Assembly: GCA_030613505.1 (NCBI GenBank)
Contig: JAUWLW010000017.1
Coordinates: 1-55,404, forward strand
Source of the DNA: Candidatus Zixiibacteriota bacterium
GTDB taxonomy: Bacteria > RBG-13-66-14 > B26-G2 > WVWN01
Direction of reading: 5' to 3'
Length of the DNA: 55,404 nucleotides
Below, piece after piece: positions 1-7,435 of the stretch. The notes beneath the pieces were generated by a model. That model was given only the letters and a program-made list of their open reading frames with translations. It was not told where the DNA came from and did not search any database. The position numbers and the translations under genes are program-made. Within the stretch, counting starts at the first letter, position 1; every line of letters starts with the position of its first letter.

Positions 1-38
1 GCGCCTCGGCGGCCTCAGGCCGGGGCGCTTTTTATTTT
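1..38 (+). terminator. Rho-independent terminator of an upstream gene
   Basis: An interrupted GC-rich stem (GCGCC...GGCGC outside, CGGC...GCCG inside) is followed by TTTTTATTTT. It ends a plus-strand gene that lies outside the window. Only 16 bases separate the T-run from the first ATG, and no promoter is visible there, so the downstream array may depend on read-through. Confidence 0.7.
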
Positions 39-54
39 CTCCGGGGGTTAGATA

Positions 55-816
55 ATGAAAAAGGTTATAGCGCTCGCGGCGTTGACGGCGCTGGGGGCAG
101 CGGCCGCGCACGCCTACCTGGGCGAAGTCCTCGCGTCGTGGGAAACGCCGCGGCCGGCCCGCGATTTTAACGGCCTTGCTTTCGAGGGCGAATATATCTG
201 GGTAAAAAATACCGACTCCTACGAAGGTTGGGTATTCAAATGCACTACGAACGGTTCAGTCGTAACCGAGATAGCGCTATGGTACCCGGCACCCTCTTTT
301 TACTCGTACGGCTTAGCGTTCGATGGGGAATACCTTTGGACGGTTTATGAATACTGGCGTGTCCCATATAGCGACCACTACAGGAAATACACGACGAAGG
401 GCTCCTATGTCGGCGGATTTGCGGGTTACGGGTCTAGTTCGGGAAGGCGAGCGGTTACTTGGGACGGAGGATATATTTATTCGGATTCCGTAAACCACAA
501 AACGGTCGAAAAATACACGACGGCGGGGACGCTCGTCGCGACGTTCCCGATGACGGTGGGCGTGGGTTCGGACATGGCTTATTACAAGAGGCAACTTTGG
601 TATTACAACGCGTATTTAATATACGGCGTAACGCTGACCGGCTCGGTCGTGGCCTCTTTTCCCGCGCCCGGCGGCTCCTGCGCGGGCACGGCCTTTGACG
701 GCGAGTACCTGTGGACGGTGGATAAGAACAGGCCGCAATATATCTACAAGGTGGACATCGACGTCGTCGACGTCGCGCCGGCGTCGGTGGGGAAGGTAAA
801 GGCGCTGTATCGCTAG
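55..816 (+). CDS. Secreted five-bladed beta-propeller protein, copy 1
   Basis: This 253-residue protein has a signal peptide (MKKVIAL..., cleavage near AHA-YLG) and about five repeats with the core F-[DE]-G-x-Y-[IL]-W, each followed by a K-x-T-T-x-G-[ST] strand. That spacing is what a small beta-propeller gives. The last 16 residues (VDVAPASVGKVKALYR) form a tail shared with copies 2-4 and, in variant form, with the unrelated propellers at 53-55 kb. The start follows a GGGGG ribosome site. It is the first of four tandem paralogues and is probably co-transcribed with them. The function is unknown; an exported or surface ligand-binding propeller is the simplest guess. I do not recognise a named family. 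Confidence 0.85.
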   Translation: MKKVIALAALTALGAAAAHAYLGEVLASWETPRPARDFNGLAFEGEYIWVKNTDSYEGWVFKCTTNGSVVTEIALWYPAPSFYSYGLAFDGEYLWTVYEYWRVPYSDHYRKYTTKGSYVGGFAGYGSSSGRRAVTWDGGYIYSDSVNHKTVEKYTTAGTLVATFPMTVGVGSDMAYYKRQLWYYNAYLIYGVTLTGSVVASFPAPGGSCAGTAFDGEYLWTVDKNRPQYIYKVDIDVVDVAPASVGKVKALYR

Positions 817-840
817 CGGCTTATTTAAGGGGGATGTACA

Positions 841-1605
841 ATGAAAAGGTTTGTACTCATATCAACGTCAGCGGTCCTATTTACCGCTATAGCGCACGCC
901 TACCTGGGCGAAGTCCTCGCGTCGTGGGAAGTACCTTTCTATAATGACATGAACGGTATCACGTTCGAGGGCGAATACATTTGGTTAAAATATAAAATCC
1001 CCCAAACCGAGGATAAGCGCGTGTTGAAGTGCACCAAAGCCGGGTCGGTCTTAACAAGGATATCGTTACCTTATCCGCCGCCTATCTTCTATTCGTACGG
1101 GCTGACGTTCGACGGGGAATACCTGTGGACGGTTTACGAATACTGGCATGTCCCATACCACGACAACTACCGGAAATACACGACGACGGGTTCCTATGTC
1201 GGCGGATTCTGGGGCTACGGGTACGATTGGGGAAGGGAGGCCATTGCTTGGGACGGAGAATATATTTTTACGGATTCCCCTGACCACAAAAAAGTCGAAA
1301 AATACACGACGGCCGGGACTCTCATCGCGACGTTCCCTATGACGATTTATATAAAGTCCGACATGGCATATTATAAACGGCAACTTTGGTACGCGTCAGG
1401 GGCTTTCGTATACGGCATACAACTCAACGGCTCGGTCGTAGCTTCGTTCGCCGCCCCCGGCGGCTCCTGCGCCGGCACGGCCTTTGACGGCGAGTACTTG
1501 TGGACGGTGGATAAAAACAGGCCGCAGTACATCTACAAGGTGGATATCGACGTCGTCGACGTCGCGCCGGCGTCGGTGGGCAGGGTCAAGGCACTGTATC
1601 GTTAG
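841..1605 (+). CDS. Secreted five-bladed beta-propeller protein, copy 2
   Basis: A 254-residue paralogue of copy 1 with its own signal peptide (MKRFVLI..., cleavage near AHA-YLG). It has the same five F-D-G-x-Y-L-W type repeats and the same C-terminal tail, here ending SVGRVKALYR. The 24-base spacer before it (TAGCGGCTTATTTAAGGGGG) is repeated almost unchanged before copy 3, so the duplicated unit included the intergenic ribosome site. Similarity to copy 1 is highest in blades 2, 3 and 5; the stretch around residues 35-65 differs most. Role unknown. Confidence 0.85.
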   Translation: MKRFVLISTSAVLFTAIAHAYLGEVLASWEVPFYNDMNGITFEGEYIWLKYKIPQTEDKRVLKCTKAGSVLTRISLPYPPPIFYSYGLTFDGEYLWTVYEYWHVPYHDNYRKYTTTGSYVGGFWGYGYDWGREAIAWDGEYIFTDSPDHKKVEKYTTAGTLIATFPMTIYIKSDMAYYKRQLWYASGAFVYGIQLNGSVVASFAAPGGSCAGTAFDGEYLWTVDKNRPQYIYKVDIDVVDVAPASVGRVKALYR

Positions 1606-1629
1606 CGGCTTATTTAAGGGGGAAGTAAA

Positions 1630-2403
1630 ATGAAAAAGTTTTTACTAACGTTAACGACGATGCTCCTATTCGCGGTAGTCGCCTACGCCGGTATGGGGAG
1701 CGTAATTACTTCCTGGCCGGCCCCACAAAGCACTTTTAACCGCGTAAACGGCATAGCATTCGAAGGCAAGTATATATGGGTAAAAGACCGGGTCTGTGAA
1801 AGCCACGGCGGCGTCGTAAAATGCACGAAATCGGGTTCCTTCTTAAGCAGTATAAGTTTTCCTTATTCGCCCGCTATGCATTCTTTCGGCCTGACGTTCG
1901 ACGGCGAATACTTATGGACTATCTATGAATGGTGGCATATCCCTTACCATGACTCCTACCGCAAATACACCACAACAGGTTCCTATGTGGGGGGGTTTTG
2001 GCTCCACATTAACTACCTACCGGAGAGCAAAGCGGTAACTTGGGACGGGCAGTACCTTTATACCGACGAAACGCGGCCGCCCCCAAACCGCATAGGTAAA
2101 TACACTACCGCCGGAACGCTTGTCGCAACGTTCCCGATGACGGTAGGCGTGGGTTCGGACATGGCTTATTACAAGAGGCAACTTTGGTATTACGGCGGCG
2201 GCCTGGTATACGGCGTTACGCTCAACGGCTCCGTCGTAGCTTCCTTCGCCGCGCCGGGGGGCTCTTGCGCCTCCACGGCCTTCGACGGCGAGTACCTGTG
2301 GACCGCGGACCGCAATACGCCCCAATACATCTACAAGGTGGACATCGACGTCGTCGACGTCGCGCCGGCGTCGGTGGGCAGGGTCAAGGCGCTGTATCGT
2401 TAG
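1630..2403 (+). CDS. Secreted five-bladed beta-propeller protein, copy 3
   Basis: A 257-residue paralogue with a signal peptide ending near AYA-GMG, five propeller repeats and the SVGRVKALYR tail. Blade 4 (VGVGSDMAYYKRQLWYY) is nearly identical to that of copy 1, while blade 3 has a T-D-E-T-R loop shared with copy 4, a mosaic pattern. The ribosome site AAGGGGGAAG lies just upstream. The sequence after the stop departs abruptly from the spacer of copies 1 and 2 and holds a foreign gene remnant (2402-2485). Confidence 0.85.
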   Translation: MKKFLLTLTTMLLFAVVAYAGMGSVITSWPAPQSTFNRVNGIAFEGKYIWVKDRVCESHGGVVKCTKSGSFLSSISFPYSPAMHSFGLTFDGEYLWTIYEWWHIPYHDSYRKYTTTGSYVGGFWLHINYLPESKAVTWDGQYLYTDETRPPPNRIGKYTTAGTLVATFPMTVGVGSDMAYYKRQLWYYGGGLVYGVTLNGSVVASFAAPGGSCASTAFDGEYLWTADRNTPQYIYKVDIDVVDVAPASVGRVKALYR

Positions 2404-2485
2404 CGGCACGTTTACGGACGAGTTCGACCCCGAGGAAGTCCATATATACAAGTTCCAAAAGCCGTCGCCGTACGTACCGGATTAA
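2402..2485 (+). pseudogene. 3' remnant of an unrelated gene between propeller copies 3 and 4
   Basis: An open frame, out of frame with copy 3 and without its own start, reads SGTFTDEFDPEEVHIYKF, then nine residues ending YVPD and a stop. It looks like the natural end of an extracellular enzyme; many glycoside hydrolases end in a similar F-x-P-x-E-V-H-x-Y-x-F strand. It begins exactly where the spacer shared by copies 1 and 2 (TAGCGGC...) breaks off, so it marks a recombination junction. The glycosidase resemblance is inference from the motif. Confidence 0.4.
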
Positions 2486-2515
2486 CCGACTAAAAACGAT
2501 AAAGGGGGATATAAA

Positions 2516-3298
2516 ATGAGAACGGCGATAACTGTTACAACGTTAATAACCACTTTAGCCGCCTTAGGCTACGCCGGCATGGGCGACGTAATAACTTCTT
2601 GGCAAGCGCCGGGGCCTTATTATCGCGTTAACGGCATAGCGTTCGAGGGCGAATACATCTGGCTTAATAACGGCGCCGGCGAATCGAAGGGCGTTTTCAA
2701 ATGTACTACGGCCGGTTCGGTAATAAAGGAGATGGGGTTTCCTTACCACGGCTGGGGCCCGGCGTTCGCCCTCACTTTCGACGGCACTTACCTGTGGACC
2801 ATATTCCACCAACCTGTCGGCACGATAATATACGACTGCTACGTTAAATACACGACTACAGGTTCTTTTGCCGGTGATTTCGTTACCCACAACCAGATAT
2901 ATTATTACCCGAGTATCGCGGTAAGTTGGGACGGCCAATACCTCTGGACCGACGAAACGCGCAAGGGCAGTGAAATCCGAGCCGGTAAATACACCACGAC
3001 AGGTACACTCGTCGGTACGTTCGCCGTAGGCAGCGTGTGGGGCACCGACGCCGCATATTACAACAACCAGCTCTGGACCGGCGGCCCGAACAACTACGTA
3101 TACGGCATGAACATAGGCGCCAGCACCTTCGTGGCGTCCTTCGCGGCGCCCGGCGGCTCGTGCCGGGCCGTAGGGTTCGACGGCGATTACCTGTGGACCG
3201 CGGACCGCAACAGGCCGCAACATATCTACAAGGTGGACATCGACGTGGTGGACGTCGCGCCAGCGTCGGTGGGCAGGGTCAAGGCGCTGTATCGTTAA
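2516..3298 (+). CDS. Secreted five-bladed beta-propeller protein, copy 4
   Basis: The most divergent copy (260 residues). The signal peptide (MRTAITVTTLITT...) ends near GYA-GMG. It keeps the five F-D-G-x-Y-L-W repeats, the K-Y-T-T-T-G-[ST] strands and the identical tail SVGRVKALYR. The ribosome site is AAAGGGGG. A terminator follows at once, so the array ends here. Its last 110 or so bases match the other copies much better than its interior, which suggests the tail-coding end is kept uniform. Confidence 0.85.
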   Translation: MRTAITVTTLITTLAALGYAGMGDVITSWQAPGPYYRVNGIAFEGEYIWLNNGAGESKGVFKCTTAGSVIKEMGFPYHGWGPAFALTFDGTYLWTIFHQPVGTIIYDCYVKYTTTGSFAGDFVTHNQIYYYPSIAVSWDGQYLWTDETRKGSEIRAGKYTTTGTLVGTFAVGSVWGTDAAYYNNQLWTGGPNNYVYGMNIGASTFVASFAAPGGSCRAVGFDGDYLWTADRNRPQHIYKVDIDVVDVAPASVGRVKALYR

Positions 3299-3304
3299 AA
3301 ATAA

Positions 3305-3331
3305 AGCCGCCTTGCGAGGCGGCCTTTTGCT
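3305..3331 (+). terminator. Terminator ending the propeller array
   Basis: The stem GCCGCC-TTGCGA-GGCGGC is followed by CTTTT. It lies between the array and the convergent lipoprotein gene that stops at 3351. Confidence 0.75.
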
Positions 3332-3350
3332 ATCCGGTACGTTATCCCCC

Positions 3351-4283
3351 CTAATAATAGTGCATCATCGTGCCGCGCGGGCCCACGGCCCAGCCCTCCG
3401 TCGGCGAGACCATGTGCAGCGCGGTGAGAGTCCACAGGCCGCTGGGCATGTTCTGCTCCAGCGTCCAGGCGTCGTCCTGGTAGCGGGCGAGGTGCATCTC
3501 GTCGCCGCCGGCCCAGCCCAGGCCGCTCGCGGCGAAGCCGCAGCACTGGTACGTGATGTCGGCGTCCGGGCTCCGGTACTTGCGGAAGCTCGAGCCGTTC
3601 CAGTGGTAGAGCGACGCCACCGCGCCCACCACCCAGCCGTCGTCGTCGGCGAAGAAGTGCAGGTCGTAGAGGTCGATTGTGGGCGGGAAGTCGACCTCCT
3701 TCCAGCTCGAGCCGTCGTAGCGCAAGACCGTGCCGCCGTCGCCCGCCGCCCACGCCGACTTGGCCGAGAGCACGCGGACTCGCCGGAGCGTCTGCGTCGT
3801 GGGCGACGTATCGGCCTTCCACTCGCCGCCGCCGAACCTGAATATGCGGCCGCCCTCGCCCACCGCCCAGCCGTTGAGCACGTCGACCAGCGCCAGGCCG
3901 TAGATCTTATTGCCGGGCGCCGGGTGGGGCCACGCCCGCCACGACGAGCCGTCCCAGTGGACGAAGTTGTCGCCCCCGCCCGCGGCCCAGGCGTCCCCGC
4001 CCGGCTCCGCCGCCACGGCGTACAGCGGCCCTATTTTCTCGGGCATCTCGGCGAATTCCCACCGGAACGAGCGGAAGTGCAATATCTCGCCGGCGCCGTT
4101 GCCGTCGACGCCCGCCGCCCACACGTCGTCTCGAGCCGTCGACGCCAGGTCGTACAGATCCGACGCCGTGGGGCCTATGTGCCAATACCACGCCGGCACC
4201 GGCTCGGGCGGCGGCGGCGGCTCGTAGCACGCCAAAGCCAACAACGCCGCCGCGGAAAGTAACAATCCCATATAGCGAAACAT
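3351..4283 (-). CDS. YCF48/BNR-like beta-propeller lipoprotein
   Basis: A 310-residue lipoprotein. The ATG at 4283 has a GGGGAG ribosome site and opens a signal peptide with lipobox L-A-C at Cys19, then a proline-rich linker. Seven repeats follow, each about 35-40 residues with the pattern [DG]-x-W-A-x-G-x-x-G-x-[IV]-x-x-[WY]-[DN]-G-S-S-W, the signature of BNR/YCF48-type seven-bladed propellers. It is last in a minus-strand operon after ppiD and rnhC, so it may work at the envelope, possibly in assembly, but that is inference. Unlike the propellers at the window ends it has no SxGxxK tail; the lipid anchor would replace it. Confidence 0.8.
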   Translation of the reverse strand: MFRYMGLLLSAAALLALACYEPPPPPEPVPAWYWHIGPTASDLYDLASTARDDVWAAGVDGNGAGEILHFRSFRWEFAEMPEKIGPLYAVAAEPGGDAWAAGGGDNFVHWDGSSWRAWPHPAPGNKIYGLALVDVLNGWAVGEGGRIFRFGGGEWKADTSPTTQTLRRVRVLSAKSAWAAGDGGTVLRYDGSSWKEVDFPPTIDLYDLHFFADDDGWVVGAVASLYHWNGSSFRKYRSPDADITYQCCGFAASGLGWAGGDEMHLARYQDDAWTLEQNMPSGLWTLTALHMVSPTEGWAVGPRGTMMHYY

Positions 4284-4312
4284 AACGAACTCCCCGGAGT
4301 TTCCGCCGTCTC

Positions 4313-4963
4313 TCAGTCGTCCTCCAAACACAGGCGACTCGTAGTCTTGAAGTGAACCTTGGCGAACGCCTCGAGCGAGGCCCTTCCCTTCTTTTGAACG
4401 AGCCGACGCGCGGCATCCTCGACCGAGGCCGACGCGCCCTTGGGAAGCGGCAGGCCGGCCTTCTTCGACAGGCGCTCGAGGCTCGCCAGGAACTCGGCCC
4501 GCGCCACTATCGACGCCGCGGCCACGGCCACGTCCTCCTCGGCGCGGACCTTTTGGACCAGCTCGAGCTCGCGGCCGCGCTTCATCAGCGCCCGCGTGAC
4601 GTAGGCGTCGTCGCCGAACTTGTCGGTAATGGCGCGGCTTATCTCGGGCCATTCCCCGGCCAAATTCTCTATGGCGCGGGCGTGGGCCCAGGCGAGAATG
4701 AGGTTGAGGTTGGCCAGGCTTTCGTAAAGCTCGTTGTAGCGCGCCGGCCCGATGGCGACGAGGGAATGGGGCAGCCGCTTCGAGATCTCGCCGGCCAGGA
4801 CGGCCACGCGCCGGTCCGATATCCTCTTGGAGTCGCGGACCTCGAGCTTCTTCAAAAAATCCTCGTCCGCGCCGTCGCGGACGTACACGCCGCCGACGAC
4901 CAGCGGGCCGAAGTAGGCGCCCTTCCCGGACTCGTCGGTGCCGATGCGGCCTGGGCCGGCCAC
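4313..4963 (-). CDS. rnhC: Ribonuclease HIII (short form)
   Basis: RNase H type 2 enzyme that removes RNA from RNA-DNA hybrids. The N-terminus carries G-T-D-E-S-G-K-G-A-Y-F-G (residues 8-19) with catalytic Asp10-Glu11; the D-E-S-G-K-G-x-[YF]-F-G form is typical of RNase HIII rather than HII. D-S-K-R-I-S-D (44-50), Asp113 and A-S-I-V-A-R-A-E-F (150-158) complete the active-site set. At 216 residues it lacks the N-terminal TBP-like substrate-binding domain of Firmicutes HIII enzymes (about 300 residues). The start is GTG; it lies nine bases after the ppiD stop, so translation is probably coupled. Confidence 0.85.
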   Translation of the reverse strand: MAGPGRIGTDESGKGAYFGPLVVGGVYVRDGADEDFLKKLEVRDSKRISDRRVAVLAGEISKRLPHSLVAIGPARYNELYESLANLNLILAWAHARAIENLAGEWPEISRAITDKFGDDAYVTRALMKRGRELELVQKVRAEEDVAVAAASIVARAEFLASLERLSKKAGLPLPKGASASVEDAARRLVQKKGRASLEAFAKVHFKTTSRLCLEDD

Positions 4964-4972
4964 GCCCCTACC

Positions 4973-6991
4973 TTAGTACCCGAGCGCGCTGAAGGGAATT
5001 TCGAACCCGTCCTCGCGCTCGGGGGGCCCCTTCTCCTGCGCGCCGAGGTAGGCGCTGAGGTTATTCTTGATGCGCGCCCGCGCCACCAGGTCGCGGTACC
5101 ACTCCGCCAATATGAGTTGCCGCCGCTGGTTCAGCAGGCGTGCGCGGTACTCGTCGCCGCGGGTCGCGTACAGGGCGGCGTCGGCGGCCTCCTTCTCGAG
5201 GACCTCGACGACGTAGAACCCGGCCGAAGTGCGGAGCGGCCCCACGACCCCGCCCTGGGGGGCGTCGAAGGCCGCGGCGGCGACGCCGTAGTCGCCGCCC
5301 AATTGCCCCGCCGGCGCGGTACGCGTGAACGCCGGCGTCTCGCCGTACGTGGCGCCGAAGGCCCGGGCCGCGGCCTCCAGGTCGCCGCGCTCTTCCGCCC
5401 CGCGGAACAGCTCGCCCGCGCGGCCAGCCACGGCCTCCAGCGCCTTATCTCGCCGCCAATCGGCGGCGACGCGGTCCTTCACTTTATCGAACGGGGCCGG
5501 CCCGGGCTCGAGCTTGGCCGTCACCTGGTAGACGACGAAGCCGCGCAGGCCGCCGGCGGCGCCGCGCATGCTCGGCTCGGTGACGGGCAGCGCCGAGCCC
5601 ACCTCGCCCACGTCCAGCGCGAAGGCCTCCTCGGCGATGTGCCGCTGCCAACCCAGCTCGCCTATCGGGTCGCCGGCGGCGAACGGCTCCGGCTCCACCA
5701 CTTTCAACCCCAGCGCTCCGGCCTCGGCCGCCAGGTCCGCCTCTCCCGCCGCCCGGGCGGTGAGCTCCATCGCGGTCGCCATGGCCTGGTCCTCGGCGAG
5801 CTGCTTTCCGAGCATCTCCCTTATCTCGTCGGCCTGCTCCTCGAACGCCGGAACGTCCGCCTCGCGCTTGACGACGTGATAACCGAAGACGCTCTTGACC
5901 GGGCCGCTCAACTCGTCCTCCTCGAGCGCGAACGCGGCCTCCTCGAAGTCGGGGTCCAACTGGCCCCGGCCGAAGAAGCCGAGGTCGCCGCCGCGGGCCG
6001 CGGAGCCCGGGTCGTCGCTCAGTTCCTCGGCGAGTTTGGCGAAGTCTTCGCCGGCGCGGATGCGGGCCGCGGTCGCCGCGGCCTTCCTACGGGCGTCCTC
6101 CCACGCCGACTCGGGCTGGCCCGGCTTCACCTCGAACAATATGTGGCGGCAGCGGATCTCGCCGGCGTCGAAGTGGACCGCCTTGTTGCGCTCGTAATAC
6201 TCCCGGACCTGGGCGGCGCTGATTTCGATACCCTCGCGGGTTTTATCCAAATCGACGAACGCGTAGCGGATGCGCACGCGCTGGGGAAGGCGGTAGTCGT
6301 CGAGGTGGGCGGAATAGAAGGCCTTCAGCTCGCCGTCCGAGGGTTTAGCCTCGGCGTCCGGCGTGGCCGGCAGGAACGCGTACGCCACCCGTACCTTCTC
6401 CGTCTCCTCGTCGAAGCGGGCTTTCACCTCCGCGTCGGAGACGCGGGCCGCGGCGCTCACCATCTCGAAGACGCGGTCCATAAGGACGGCGTCGCGGAGC
6501 CAACTCTCGAACTCGCCCGGCGTCATGCCCTGCTGTTCGGCGACGAAGGTCTCGTACTTGCGCCGGTCGAACTCGCCGCCGGACTGGAAGTTGGGGTTGT
6601 TCTCCAGCAGGATGCGGATCTCTTCGTCGGATACGCGGAGGCCCATACGCCGGGCTTCGCGGAGGACGAGCTCCTTCATCACTATTTGGTTCAACACCGC
6701 GTTGGCGGTCGCCAGCCGGAGGTCGCGCTCCGCGGCCTCGGTGAGCGGGCGCTCCGAGTCGCGCTGGAAGCGCTGGTAGCGCAGCTTCATCTCGCGGTAG
6801 AATATGGGCTCGAACTCGTTCTGGCCGATCTTCTTGCCGTCTATCTCGACGATGGTCGCGCCGGCGGTCTCGCCGCGCACGATCTTGCGGAGCGTCGTCG
6901 CCCCCACGAAGAACAGCGACGCGACGAACGCCACCGCCACCGCCCACATCACAGGCTTCATGCCCTCGCGCATTCGGGTTATGGTCGCCAA
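4973..6991 (-). CDS. PpiD/SurA-type peptidyl-prolyl isomerase, membrane-anchored
   Basis: A 672-residue periplasmic foldase. The TTG start at 6991 has a GGAGG site seven bases away. Residues about 13-31 are a single transmembrane anchor, followed by a SurA/PpiD-like helical chaperone region. A parvulin (PpiC) domain lies near 280-380, with R-C-R-H-I-L-F at its start and G-G-D-L-G-F-F-G-R-G and F-G-Y-H-V-V-K later. A weaker second parvulin-like segment near 500-610 ends G-F-Y-V-V-E-V-L. This is the PpiD layout: anchor, chaperone module, isomerase. It leads an operon with rnhC and the propeller lipoprotein. The exported propellers nearby are plausible clients, which is inference. Confidence 0.85.
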   Translation of the reverse strand: MATITRMREGMKPVMWAVAVAFVASLFFVGATTLRKIVRGETAGATIVEIDGKKIGQNEFEPIFYREMKLRYQRFQRDSERPLTEAAERDLRLATANAVLNQIVMKELVLREARRMGLRVSDEEIRILLENNPNFQSGGEFDRRKYETFVAEQQGMTPGEFESWLRDAVLMDRVFEMVSAAARVSDAEVKARFDEETEKVRVAYAFLPATPDAEAKPSDGELKAFYSAHLDDYRLPQRVRIRYAFVDLDKTREGIEISAAQVREYYERNKAVHFDAGEIRCRHILFEVKPGQPESAWEDARRKAAATAARIRAGEDFAKLAEELSDDPGSAARGGDLGFFGRGQLDPDFEEAAFALEEDELSGPVKSVFGYHVVKREADVPAFEEQADEIREMLGKQLAEDQAMATAMELTARAAGEADLAAEAGALGLKVVEPEPFAAGDPIGELGWQRHIAEEAFALDVGEVGSALPVTEPSMRGAAGGLRGFVVYQVTAKLEPGPAPFDKVKDRVAADWRRDKALEAVAGRAGELFRGAEERGDLEAAARAFGATYGETPAFTRTAPAGQLGGDYGVAAAAFDAPQGGVVGPLRTSAGFYVVEVLEKEAADAALYATRGDEYRARLLNQRRQLILAEWYRDLVARARIKNNLSAYLGAQEKGPPEREDGFEIPFSALGY

Positions 6992-7043
6992 GTCTAAACC
7001 TCCGTAACGCCGGCTCGAGCCGGCTTAATTCTCGCGGAAATCC

Positions 7044-7388
7044 TTATTCCCCCTCGAGCGCGTCGTCGTACCGCTCGAGCCGGGCCAACGCGACGCCCCG
7101 GTTATTATACGCTTTTGCGTTGCCCGGTTCAAGCTCTAAGGCCCGCTGTTACAAGGCCGCGGCCTAGTCGTACCGCCCGAGCTTGTCGAGGACGACGGCC
7201 CTGTTGAAATGGGCCTCGGCGTCGGCGGCGTCCGCCGCCACCGCTCTCTCAAACGCATCGAGCGCGGCCCCGTAATCGCCGCGCTTCAGGAGAGCGTTGC
7301 CTTCGTTTACGCGCGATGCGCGGGCTCGTTCGCTTTCGGAAGGCATATTACAGGTTTCGCCGAAGTAGTTCAGGGCGCCGGCTACCAT
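7044..7388 (-). pseudogene. TPR protein gene interrupted by two in-frame stops
   Basis: The first 74 codons encode two tetratricopeptide repeats (N-x-G-N-A-L-L-K-R-G-D-Y..., A-H-F-N-R-A-V-V-L-D-K-L-G-R-Y-D). TAG (7164-7166) and TAA (7149-7151) then interrupt, and the same frame goes on with a good third repeat (RALELEPGNAKAYNNRG...) to a TAA at 7044. The stops sit where a TPR normally has Glu (GAG to TAG) and Tyr (TAT/TAC to TAA), so two single-base changes explain them. Translation could start at 7388 or at the internal MPSESE. It lies downstream of ppdK on the same strand. Recent pseudogene is the default reading; a truncated two-repeat product is possible. Confidence 0.6.
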
Positions 7389-7435
7389 CGCCGCCGGCGC
7401 CCGGGCTTATCCGTAGAACCGCCCGCCGTCCTATC

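Noticed and set aside
4352-6997. An 881-codon open frame on the plus strand opposite ppiD and rnhC
   Set aside because: It is the antisense of two well-supported genes; its residues show only codon-bias shadow composition and no family motif.
7010-7025. Perfect palindrome GCCGGCTCGAGCCGGC before ppiD
   Set aside because: It resembles a terminator stem, but there is no T-run and no gene ends correctly for it; a short GC palindrome is expected by chance here.
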